A DNA stretch of 37,147 bases. Source: SAR86 cluster bacterium (lineage in GTDB: Bacteria; Pseudomonadota; Gammaproteobacteria; Magnimaribacterales; D2472). The stretch lies in assembly GCA_003331545.1 (NCBI GenBank), contig QOPC01000006.1:1-37147 (forward strand), given 5' to 3'. The notes beneath the pieces are model-generated. The model did no database searches. It had not been told where the DNA came from and was given only the letters and a program-made list of their open reading frames with translations. Positions 28,127 to 37,147 of the stretch are shown one piece after another; position 1 is the first letter of the stretch, and each line of letters begins with the position of its first letter. The translations under genes and the position numbers were made by a program.

Positions 28127-31100
28127 TTATGCAGCGTTAGCTGTTGTTGCCTTTAAAAGATCCTGAATATTTAATGCTGTTGGCGAGACTAACCAAAAAG
28201 AAGGAGCATATCTATCGAATTCGTCCAATATTAATTTAGCTCTTTCGCTGTTAGTTTCTTTGATGTGTCTGGCAATTATTTGTTTTAAAAACTTTCTGTG
28301 TGATTCCATTTCTTCGCTAACAATCCTATCTAGATTAACTAAGCTGCGATTGCATTGATCAAAAAATCTTCTTTTCGTATCTAGAACGTATGCAAAACCA
28401 CCTGTCATTCCAGCTCCAAAGTTAGAACCTACGTTTCCTAAAACTGTTACATGACCACCGGTCATGTATTCACAACAATGATCACCAGCTCCTTCAATTA
28501 CTGCGGATGCCCCAGAGTTTCGAACAGCAAATCTTTCGCCAACGCAGCCGCCGATATAAAGCTCTCCTCCAGTGGCTCCATATAGTGCTGTATTTCCTGC
28601 TAAAACACTTGGAGAATCTTGGGATGCATATTCTGCGGTGCTAGCAATAACTATTTTTCCTCCATTCATCCCTTTGCCAACATAATCATTGGCATCACCT
28701 TCTAATGTGAGATTTAATCCAGCTGCATTCCATGCTCCAAAACTTTGCCCGGCTGATCCAACAAAATTTAGATCTTGTTTTTGTTTTACTCCTTTTTCAC
28801 CATGCAAAGATGCTATCAGGCCAGAAACTTGAGCGCCAACAGATCTATCGCAGTTGGAAATATTATAGGTAAATTCAGCTTTATATGAGCCTGATACTGA
28901 TGACTTGAGATCTTGAAGAATCCTTCTATTTAGATTGGCTTTATCCCAAGGATCATTTGATTGAGTGTTGCAAAAATGTGGAGCATTAGATTTTTTATCA
29001 GTGTAAAGGATAGGTGATAAATCAATATTTTTAGTGGCAGGACTTATTTGAGTAATGTCATTTAAGTAATGAGTCTGTCCGATAATTGACTCTAAATCTG
29101 GAACACCAAGTTTTAAAAGTATCTCTTGAACCTCATTTGCAATGAATGTGAAGTAATTGATCACCCTCTCTTTTTCACCAACATAATGATGATCAATGAT
29201 GTCTCTTCTCTGCGTAGCAACGCCAGTAGCACAATTATTTAAATGGCATATTCTTAAATATTTGCACCCCATGGCAATCATTGGACCAGTTCCAAAACCA
29301 AATGACTCTGCACCAAGTATCGCTGCTTTTACAACATCCAAGCCAGTTTTTAGTCCTCCATCAGCCTGCAATCTCACTTTATGCCTTAAATTACTAGCTC
29401 TAAGTGCTTGATGAGCTTCTGATAATCCTAATTCCCAAGGAGATCCTGCATATCTGATTGATGAAAGTGGGCTTGCTCCTGTTCCACCATCATGGCCAGA
29501 TATTGTTATAAGATCTGCATAAGCTTTTGCAACTCCAGCTGCTATGGTTCCAACGCCTGGCTCTGATACCAGCTTCACCGAAACCAAAGCTTTGGAATTA
29601 ACTTGCTTAAGATCAAAAATAAGCTGTGCTAGATCTTCAATGGAATATATATCATGATGAGGCGGCGGTGAGATTAGAGTTATGCCGGGCGTTGAGTATC
29701 TTAGCTTTGCGATTAATGGATTAACCTTGCCTCCAGGCAGTTGTCCGCCCTCTCCAGGCTTTGCTCCTTGAGCAATTTTGATTTGTAAAACTTCTGCATT
29801 AACCAGATATTCTGGAGTAACACCAAAACGGCCAGACGCAACTTGTTTAATTTTTGACATCTTGGATGTGCCATACCTTTCTTTCGCTTCTCCACCCTCT
29901 CCTGAATTAGATCTCGCACCCATGCTGTTCATTGCCTCAGCTAGCGTTTCATGAGCATCTGGTGATAAAGCACCAAGGCTCATTCCGGCTGAATCAAATT
30001 TCTTTAGTAATTGATCAATTTTGATGGGTTTAACTTTTTTAGCTTTTTTTGGATATTTAACCTCTAAAAGATCTCTTAACATTGCAGGTGGTCGATGATT
30101 TACTAGATCTGCATATTCCTGATAGGCAACTTTTGAGCCAGTTTTTACAGCTTCTTGCAGTTTCTTCACAACCTCGGGATTGTATGCATGATATTCTCCT
30201 CCATGAACAAACTTTAGTAATCCCCCGAGCCCGATCTCGCTAACATTTGAGTTAGCATATTTGTCCAAAGCGCGCATTTCACTATCTAGATCCTCAAATG
30301 TCTTGCCGCCCACTCTGCTGACTGTATTTGTAAATGATAGGTTCACAATATCTGAACTCAAACCAACAATCTCATGCAATTGTGAGCCTCGGTAACTGGA
30401 GATTGTTGAAATACCTATTTTGGAAATTATTTTTAACAACCCTTTGTTAATGCCTTTTCTGTATTTGGCACAATTTGCAGTTGGGCTACCTTTTAGCTCT
30501 TTTCGAGATGTTAGGTCTAAAATAGTTTGAAATGCGAGCCATGGATAGACCGCCGTGGCACCGAAACTTAACAAGCATGCAATTTGATGGGTATCTCTTG
30601 CCGTAGCTGAGCTAATAATTAAGTTTGCATTTGAGCGTAAGCCCAGCCTTATTAACTCTTGATGAATGCATCCAACAGCCAACAAGCCATTAATGGATAG
30701 TTTATTGTTTTCAGGTAAATTCTCATTTAGATGAATAATCACCTCTCCTTTTTGAACTGCGGATACAACCTTTAAAGTTAGTGCATTCAGAGCATCCTTT
30801 AAGTTCGATTTTGGGGAATAATCGAGATCAAAAGTTTTTGTAGAAAAGTGTGTATTTTTAAGAAGTGTAGAAAGTTTTTTATGAGATAAAACTGGAGATG
30901 TGCTGACAATTCTTTTTGCATGTTCTTTGGTTTCTTCAAAAATATTTAACTCAGGGCCAAAACAAGCCTCCAAAGACATAACGCTTGTTTCCCTTAATGA
31001 ATCAATGGGTGGATTAGTTACTTGAGCAAACTGTTGCCTAAAATAATCATAGATTGATCTGGGCATTGAACTCAACATTGCAAGGGCAGTATCGTCTCCC

Positions 31101-32575
31101 ATCGAGCCAGTTCCCTCGAGCCCATCCAAGGCGAGAGGCTTAATTACTGAGACCCTTTCTTCGTTAAAAAGCGAGAAAAGCTTAGAGGACTTAATAAGGT
31201 CGGAATGTGGTATTTTTTTGATGCCGGGGCCCTCAAAAGTATCAAGTGTTGACTCTAGATATATAGCGGATTTTTTTAACCAATCTCTGTAAGGCTTATT
31301 TTTTTTCAGTTTGTCATCAATAATTTTTTGATCAAGAATTTGACCTGATTCAGTATTAACAGCAAAAATTCCACCTGGACTAAGTCGTCCTTTTTGCAAA
31401 ATTTCATCGTCATTCACTGGATAAATTCCAGTCTCTGAAGCTACTGTGATCATTCCATTTTTGAGAACCTGGTACCGAGAAGGTCTGAGCCCGTTTCTAT
31501 CTAGAACGCATATTGCCCATTCTCCATCAGACATTACAATTCCTGCAGGACCATCCCATGCCTCCATGTGCATAGAATTATATTCATGAAAAGCTCTAAC
31601 CTCTGGATCCATTGTATGAATATTTTGCCAAGCAGGTGGCAAAACCATCCTTATAGCTCTGAAGAAGTTAATCCCACCTTTTACAAGCAATTCAATCATA
31701 TTGTCCAAGGCAGAAGAATCTGAGCCTGTTTCATTTACCAACGACTTAAATTCACCAATCCCTGGAATAAGAGGAGTTGAAAATTTTGATGCTCGTGCTT
31801 TAACCCAATTTCTATTTCCTCTGATTGCATTGATCTCTCCATTATGAGCGAGCAATCTAAAAGGTTGAGCTAAATGCCATCTTGGCTGTGTATTCGTTGA
31901 GAATCTCTGATGAAAAAGACAGATTTTTGCAGTAAATGTTTTTTTTGCTATGTCGGAGTAAAACTTACTGATTGCAACAGGCAACATCAAACCTTTGTAA
32001 ACAATCGTCTGACTTGACATGCTGCAAATGTATAACTTTTCTTCATCACTGTATATTTCTTCAATCTTTTTTCTGGCTTGCAAGAGACATGATTCAAATC
32101 TTTCTTTATTAAAATCTCGTGAAATGGGAGCTATAAAAATCTGATTGATTTTTGGAAGTGACTCCAATGCAATCTTACCTAATACAGATTCATTCGTAGG
32201 AACTTTTCTAATACAAACAAACGATAAGCTCTCAGTCTTGAGAATTGAATTAATCTTTGCAATATCCTTTTTTAGAGAATGAGAGGAAAATATTTGAGCT
32301 ACTCCAAATAATTCAGGCAGCTCAATACTGAATTCTTTTTTAACTCTTTTTTGAAAAAATTTTCGATTTAAATCAAACAAAAGGCCGCATCCATCGCCTG
32401 TTTTTCCATCTGACCCTATTGCACCTCGATGCGTCATGCTTGAAAGACCTGCAATAGATCTAATAACTACATCCCTTTTTAGCACACCATTTCGATTAAC
32501 AATAAGACCGAAACCACAATTATCTTTAGCTTGAGATTCACAGTATAGCGAAGATGTCTTAATTTGTTGTGGCAT
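28127..32575 (-). CDS. gltB: Glutamate synthase, large subunit
   Basis: The alpha subunit of NADPH-dependent glutamate synthase, transferring the glutamine amide to 2-oxoglutarate. The 1482-aa protein has a short propeptide ending before the catalytic N-terminal cysteine (C20, DNCGFGLI), the Ntn amidotransferase domain (KTGDGCGLL, HQRFSTNT, LAHNGEINA), the FMN-binding synthase domain (GEGGEAKERYG, ISGHDGGTGASPLSS), the [3Fe-4S] cysteines C-x5-C-x4-C (MGCKYLRICHLNNC, near residue 1100) and the C-terminal beta-helix. All are intact. Its orientation is opposite to aroKB and gltD, unlike the conserved aroKB-gltBD-hemE layout, and there is no Shine-Dalgarno. Confidence 0.97.
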   Translation of the reverse strand: MPQQIKTSSLYCESQAKDNCGFGLIVNRNGVLKRDVVIRSIAGLSSMTHRGAIGSDGKTGDGCGLLFDLNRKFFQKRVKKEFSIELPELFGVAQIFSSHSLKKDIAKINSILKTESLSFVCIRKVPTNESVLGKIALESLPKINQIFIAPISRDFNKERFESCLLQARKKIEEIYSDEEKLYICSMSSQTIVYKGLMLPVAISKFYSDIAKKTFTAKICLFHQRFSTNTQPRWHLAQPFRLLAHNGEINAIRGNRNWVKARASKFSTPLIPGIGEFKSLVNETGSDSSALDNMIELLVKGGINFFRAIRMVLPPAWQNIHTMDPEVRAFHEYNSMHMEAWDGPAGIVMSDGEWAICVLDRNGLRPSRYQVLKNGMITVASETGIYPVNDDEILQKGRLSPGGIFAVNTESGQILDQKIIDDKLKKNKPYRDWLKKSAIYLESTLDTFEGPGIKKIPHSDLIKSSKLFSLFNEERVSVIKPLALDGLEGTGSMGDDTALAMLSSMPRSIYDYFRQQFAQVTNPPIDSLRETSVMSLEACFGPELNIFEETKEHAKRIVSTSPVLSHKKLSTLLKNTHFSTKTFDLDYSPKSNLKDALNALTLKVVSAVQKGEVIIHLNENLPENNKLSINGLLAVGCIHQELIRLGLRSNANLIISSATARDTHQIACLLSFGATAVYPWLAFQTILDLTSRKELKGSPTANCAKYRKGINKGLLKIISKIGISTISSYRGSQLHEIVGLSSDIVNLSFTNTVSRVGGKTFEDLDSEMRALDKYANSNVSEIGLGGLLKFVHGGEYHAYNPEVVKKLQEAVKTGSKVAYQEYADLVNHRPPAMLRDLLEVKYPKKAKKVKPIKIDQLLKKFDSAGMSLGALSPDAHETLAEAMNSMGARSNSGEGGEAKERYGTSKMSKIKQVASGRFGVTPEYLVNAEVLQIKIAQGAKPGEGGQLPGGKVNPLIAKLRYSTPGITLISPPPHHDIYSIEDLAQLIFDLKQVNSKALVSVKLVSEPGVGTIAAGVAKAYADLITISGHDGGTGASPLSSIRYAGSPWELGLSEAHQALRASNLRHKVRLQADGGLKTGLDVVKAAILGAESFGFGTGPMIAMGCKYLRICHLNNCATGVATQRRDIIDHHYVGEKERVINYFTFIANEVQEILLKLGVPDLESIIGQTHYLNDITQISPATKNIDLSPILYTDKKSNAPHFCNTQSNDPWDKANLNRRILQDLKSSVSGSYKAEFTYNISNCDRSVGAQVSGLIASLHGEKGVKQKQDLNFVGSAGQSFGAWNAAGLNLTLEGDANDYVGKGMNGGKIVIASTAEYASQDSPSVLAGNTALYGATGGELYIGGCVGERFAVRNSGASAVIEGAGDHCCEYMTGGHVTVLGNVGSNFGAGMTGGFAYVLDTKRRFFDQCNRSLVNLDRIVSEEMESHRKFLKQIIARHIKETNSERAKLILDEFDRYAPSFWLVSPTALNIQDLLKATTANAA

Positions 32576-32577
32576 AA

Positions 32578-34311
<1,734 letters not shown>

Positions 34312-35343
34312 ATGAATAGTTCTAAGTTTTTGAAGGCACTTAACCTTCAATCAAATACAACTCCACCGGTATGGTTTATGCGTCAAGCAGGAAGATATCT
34401 TCCTGAGTATCAAGAAATTAGAAAAAATTACACTAATTTTCTTGATATGTGTAAGCAGCCTGAGACCTGTGCAGAACTCGCATTACAACCAATTGATCGC
34501 TATGGTTTGGATGCTTCTATTCTCTTCTCAGATATTTTAACGATACCCGATGCCTTTAATCTTGGACTTGCATTTCACGAAGGAGAAGGGCCGAAATTTA
34601 GTAATCCAATTTCATCTGCTGAAGATATTAATCATTTAGATGCTTTTGATGTCAATACCCTTGACTATGTATTTAAAGCAGTTGAAGAAACTAAGAAGTT
34701 GTTACCAAAAGATTTACCTCTCATAGGTTTTTGTGGCAGTCCGTGGACCTTGGCAGCTTATTCAATTGAAGGCGGAGGATCGAAAGATTTTTATAAAACA
34801 AAAAGTTTTATGAAACATCATCCAGCAGAGCTTCAAAAATTTTTAGAAATTCTTAGCAATGCTTGTTATGAATATTTAAGACAACAAGTTTTGAGTGGTG
34901 TAAATGCGATCCAGATTTTTGATTCATGGGCAGATCTATTATCAGAGACAGATTTAGAAATATATTCATTGCAATACTCAAAAATGCTAACCCAGTTATT
35001 AAAAACTGATCCTGTCACTTCAAATATTCCAATTATTTTATTTGAAAAAGCGCCCAATAAAAAAATTATTGATTTTGCTTATGAAGATTTATCTTGCATT
35101 AGTCTGCATTGGCAAGAAGACATCTTAACCATCTCAAATGAGCTCAGTGGTAGATTTGCTATTCAAGGAAATCTCAATCCCAAGGTATTGCTTGAAACTG
35201 ATCAATCAATCTATGAGGAAGTTAAGAAAATTTGTACAATCATGAAAGAATATCCTGGATATATTTTTAATCTTGGCCATGGCATTACTCCAGACATAGA
35301 TCCAGAAAAAGTAAAAATAATGATTGATGCTATCAGGGAATAG
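34312..35343 (+). CDS. hemE: Uroporphyrinogen decarboxylase
   Basis: Decarboxylates the four acetate side chains of uroporphyrinogen III in heme synthesis. The 343-aa protein has the active-site arginine segment PPVWFMRQAGRYLPEYQEIR, the catalytic aspartate region LFSDILTIPDA, GFCGSPWTLAAY, IQIFDSWADLLS and the C-terminal FNLGHGITPDIDPE. The ATG begins at the base after the gltD stop, with no Shine-Dalgarno, so it likely depends on translation of gltD. gltD-hemE is the ancestral order. Confidence 0.97.
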   Translation: MNSSKFLKALNLQSNTTPPVWFMRQAGRYLPEYQEIRKNYTNFLDMCKQPETCAELALQPIDRYGLDASILFSDILTIPDAFNLGLAFHEGEGPKFSNPISSAEDINHLDAFDVNTLDYVFKAVEETKKLLPKDLPLIGFCGSPWTLAAYSIEGGGSKDFYKTKSFMKHHPAELQKFLEILSNACYEYLRQQVLSGVNAIQIFDSWADLLSETDLEIYSLQYSKMLTQLLKTDPVTSNIPIILFEKAPNKKIIDFAYEDLSCISLHWQEDILTISNELSGRFAIQGNLNPKVLLETDQSIYEEVKKICTIMKEYPGYIFNLGHGITPDIDPEKVKIMIDAIRE

Positions 35344-35403
35344 CATCTAATAATCCACTTAATCAATTTTTAAAAAAAAAATTTTATTCATTATTCATTT
35401 GGT

Positions 35404-35841
35404 ATGATTAAAACTATGAATACAGAATCTAAACTATCAAAAAGTCTTCATTGGACTACTATTGCAAGCGAAAAATTACTTTTAGCAATTATCGGTATAG
35501 CAACTTGCATCGCCTCAGCTTTATATATCTTTGATATGGTTTTAGCTCAAGCTGTCACTCTACCTGACTTATTTATGTTATTTATTTATGCAGAAATCAT
35601 TGGCATGGTTGGAGCCTTCTATAGCACCAATAGAATTCCAGTGACGCTTCCAATTATCATTGCTATTACCGCTTTATGCAGACTGATTGTCATGCAAAGC
35701 AAAGAAATGGATGCACTGGTGGTGCTTGGGGAAGCCGGAGCCATATTGATATTATCTCTTGCTGCAATCATTATGAGTTTCAAGGATAAAGTTAGCCTAG
35801 AAAAAATTAAAGGTTTAAGAGATTCTATTTCATCAGATTAG
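35404..35841 (+). CDS. PsiE-like small membrane protein
   Basis: A 145-aa protein with four predicted transmembrane segments (about 24-43, 52-74, 79-97, 104-124). The third and fourth (RIPVTLPIIIAITALCRLIVMQ, ALVVLGEAGAILILSLAAIIM) match the phosphate-starvation-inducible PsiE family, including the conserved ITALxRLI. The function of that family is poorly known. M1 (35404) and M5 (35416) are both possible starts; neither has a strong Shine-Dalgarno. It lies 60 bp downstream of hemE, past an A/T-rich spacer. Confidence 0.7.
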   Translation: MIKTMNTESKLSKSLHWTTIASEKLLLAIIGIATCIASALYIFDMVLAQAVTLPDLFMLFIYAEIIGMVGAFYSTNRIPVTLPIIIAITALCRLIVMQSKEMDALVVLGEAGAILILSLAAIIMSFKDKVSLEKIKGLRDSISSD

Positions 35842-35891
35842 TTATCTCCTCCCCTTGCATGAATTTCTTGTAGCAAGATAGTTGAAGATTT

Positions 35892-36182
35892 ATGGAACCG
35901 TATAGCTTTAATCAAAGAGTTAAAAATTTATACAAATCATATTTTGCCAATAACAAAAATGTGCACATTGAATTGGATGCAGATCAGATAGATATCAATT
36001 TAATAGAAGATAATAATTTTGATTCTGCTTCCCTGCAGCTAAAAAAACTTGAGAGTTGTTTTCAAATAAATTTTTGGGATGGCTATTCTCAATCAGAAGT
36101 GGTGGAGGTATTTACGGAAAGAGATGCTGCAAAAACTCTAAAACGTTTTATGAAGAAACTACTTAAGATTCTCAATCGTTAA
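35892..36182 (+). CDS. Hypothetical protein, 96 aa
   Basis: No family recognised. The N-terminal two-thirds are acidic and polar (IELDADQIDINLIEDNN) with alternating hydrophobics suggesting beta strands (SCFQINFWDGYSQSEVVEVF). The C-terminus is a strongly basic helix (DAAKTLKRFMKKLLKILNR), perhaps binding nucleic acid or membrane surface. No signal peptide or transmembrane segment. The start is ATG with a weak GAAGA upstream. The stop abuts the ATG of the next small gene, so the two are likely co-translated. Confidence 0.6.
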   Translation: MEPYSFNQRVKNLYKSYFANNKNVHIELDADQIDINLIEDNNFDSASLQLKKLESCFQINFWDGYSQSEVVEVFTERDAAKTLKRFMKKLLKILNR

Positions 36183-36359
36183 ATGAAAAACTTAATCAAG
36201 CAAACGTTTAAGAAAATATTTAAAGATTCTCCCGGTAAGCTTTCTACCAAAGCTTTAGAGAGAGCAAGTAAAATACAAAAACCTAGGGCAGGCACGCCCC
36301 ATGACTGGGAAGATTACGAAAGATATCTTGAGGAATACAAAAAAGAATCTAATGACTAA
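36183..36359 (+). CDS. Small hypothetical protein, 58 aa (below ORF-track cutoff)
   Basis: An ATG immediately after the TAA of the 96-aa gene opens a 58-codon frame ending in TAA at 36357-36359: MKNLIKQTFKKIFKD... ending EEYKKESND. The N-terminal half is basic and amphipathic; the middle has a Pro/Gly turn (QKPRAGTPHDWEDY) that looks like a conserved motif, and the C-terminus is an acidic helix. I recognise no family. Support comes from the abutting stop/start, coding-like composition and the fact that it fills the space exactly up to the convergent gene at 36361. Confidence 0.55.
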   Translation: MKNLIKQTFKKIFKDSPGKLSTKALERASKIQKPRAGTPHDWEDYERYLEEYKKESND

Positions 36360-36360
36360 G

Positions 36361-36885
36361 TTATTTAGAAATTAAGCTAATATCCTTGATAGCTAGATCA
36401 ACATTAAAATCTTTTCCATAGCCAGCAATACTAATATCTCTTATATTTTTTGCCTTCATCGAAGCGGTTGAAATGCCTGAACTCCGCTTTAAGTCTTTAA
36501 AGAAAATTTCATACTCTTGCCACTCATCGTTGACATCAAAGCCTTTGCTAAAATAAGACCAAGGTGGCATTTTAATGCCCTTTAGGGTGACATGAATTTC
36601 ATAAGTCTCGTTATTGCCTTTAGCTTTAAACTTAATTCCATGGAAATTATTGCTACTAATATCAATTCTATTTGAAAGCCTTACAAAGCCTCCATTATTA
36701 TCCGTTGATACATTTCCTTTCATAAAAAAAACACCTTCGGAATGGCTGATGCTTAGATTAGAGACGCCGCCCATCACTTGATCTGTAATAGGCCGCCATG
36801 CTGATGGATCATTTAATGGCTGAGTAAAAGTATTCATTGAAATAAATATTAAGAAAAAAGTTGAGTATTTGATAATAAGTTTCAT
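36361..36885 (-). CDS. CIA30 family protein (complex I intermediate-associated protein 30 domain), exported
   Basis: A 174-aa protein with an N-terminal signal peptide (KLIIKYSTFFLIFISMNTF) followed by a CIA30/galactose-binding-like beta-sandwich: WRPITDQVMGGVSNLSI, GGFVRLSNRIDISS, FHGIKFKAKGNNETYEIHV and WQEYEIFFKDL are family-typical. In eukaryotes CIA30 helps assemble complex I; in bacteria the role is unclear, and the signal peptide points to the periplasm, so a carbohydrate or ligand-binding role is equally possible. It is 7 bases downstream of the oxidoreductase gene and convergent with the 58-aa ORF at a 1-bp gap. Confidence 0.82.
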   Translation of the reverse strand: MKLIIKYSTFFLIFISMNTFTQPLNDPSAWRPITDQVMGGVSNLSISHSEGVFFMKGNVSTDNNGGFVRLSNRIDISSNNFHGIKFKAKGNNETYEIHVTLKGIKMPPWSYFSKGFDVNDEWQEYEIFFKDLKRSSGISTASMKAKNIRDISIAGYGKDFNVDLAIKDISLISK

Positions 36886-36892
36886 AAAAAAT

Positions 36893-37147
36893 TTATAGTG
36901 GTCCCGTAAAATTAATGCCTGCCTTCCTTAACCTAGCTATTAATGGATTCCCCAACCCTGATGCACATGTTAACACGCCCCCATACTCAGAACCGCCGGG
37001 CAAATTATCGATTTCTTCAATCAAACACAAAGCACATTCAGAAACTAATTTTGACGTAACTTTATAGCCTGGATCACCCTTTCCATTCATATTAAATACT
37101 GATTTGATACCATCTTCTGTTTCAACAATGAATTTACAATCAAACCA
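36893..37147 (-). CDS. Saccharopine dehydrogenase-like / trans-acting enoyl reductase family protein, C-terminal end (runs off window)
   Basis: The ORF track gives 65 aa from an internal Met at 37090, but the frame stays open to the window edge (WFDCKFIVETEDGIKSVFN precedes it), so this is the last 84 residues of a longer protein. GKGDPGYKVTSKLVSECALCL, LPGGSEYGGVLTCASGLGNPLIARLRKAGI is the characteristic C-terminus of the saccharopine-dehydrogenase-like NAD(P)-binding family that includes lipid trans-acting enoyl reductases. The nucleotide-binding domain lies outside the window. It is the upstream gene of the CIA30 protein. Confidence 0.75.
   Translation of the reverse strand, partial: WFDCKFIVETEDGIKSVFNMNGKGDPGYKVTSKLVSECALCLIEEIDNLPGGSEYGGVLTCASGLGNPLIARLRKAGINFTGPL

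Noticed and set aside
28127-32577. TTATGC at 28127-28132 and GCATAA at 32572-32577 as inverted repeats flanking gltB
   Set aside because: Only 6 bp long and partly dictated by the stop and start codons; too short to claim as recombination sites.
35866-35878. TCTTG-TAG-CAAGA hairpin between the PsiE-like gene and the 96-aa gene
   Set aside because: A 5-bp stem with a triloop and no T-run is too weak to call a terminator or regulatory element.

Overview
The window is a gene-dense, AT-rich stretch of a streamlined proteobacterial chromosome. Gene content, gene order (glyA-nrdR-rib-nusB, miaA-hflK-hflC-purA, mrcA|aroK-aroB-glt-hemE, algC-slmA) and a TonB-dependent receptor point to a gammaproteobacterium. 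The low GC, short spacers and missing syntenic genes suggest a marine oligotroph of the SAR86 type; that assignment is inference. I see no rRNA, tRNA, CRISPR array, complete insertion sequence or prophage, and no gene-free stretch longer than about 165 bp.

Layout, left to right. (1) 1-397, minus: start of a TonB-dependent receptor, then two adjacent acyl-CoA dehydrogenases (529-2854, minus) with a recognisable promoter. (2) 3018-8595, plus: nth, glyA, nrdR, ribD, ribBA (with a degenerate GTP cyclohydrolase II half), ribH, nusB. (3) 8579-16560, minus: one long tightly packed unit, transcribed waaA, glnB, miaA, hflK, hflC, purA, then a DUF3604 protein. (4) 16625-21989: an envelope-glycan locus with an LpxL-type acyltransferase and a methyltransferase on plus, and ilvE, a GT4 glycosyltransferase, a second methyltransferase and an alpha/alpha-toroid protein on minus. 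(5) 22056-24005, plus: algC-like phosphohexomutase and slmA; then mrcA (PBP1A) on minus. (6) 26553-35343: aroK and aroB on plus, gltB on minus, gltD and hemE on plus. (7) 35404-37147: a PsiE-like membrane protein, two small unknown proteins (one of 58 aa, missed by the ORF track), then on minus a CIA30-family protein and the end of a saccharopine-dehydrogenase-like oxidoreductase.

The most unusual observation is at gltD. The reading frame carries about 90-107 extra N-terminal residues before normal GltD homology begins. The extra segment looks like the N-terminal domain of a phage-type tyrosine integrase, with no other integrase part nearby. It lies exactly where gltB, which in related bacteria points the same way as aroKB and gltD, has been flipped in place. 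Together these suggest a past integration/inversion event that left a chimeric glutamate synthase small subunit.

A second theme is reduction. Expected neighbours are absent from otherwise conserved operons: ribE between ribD and ribBA, hfq and hflX between miaA and hflK, the pilMNOPQ block before aroK and the damX-like gene after aroB. Every convergent gene pair overlaps or is separated by a single base. Functionally the window covers cofactor (riboflavin, heme), one-carbon (GlyA), nitrogen (PII, glutamate synthase), aromatic amino acid, purine, cell-wall and LPS synthesis.
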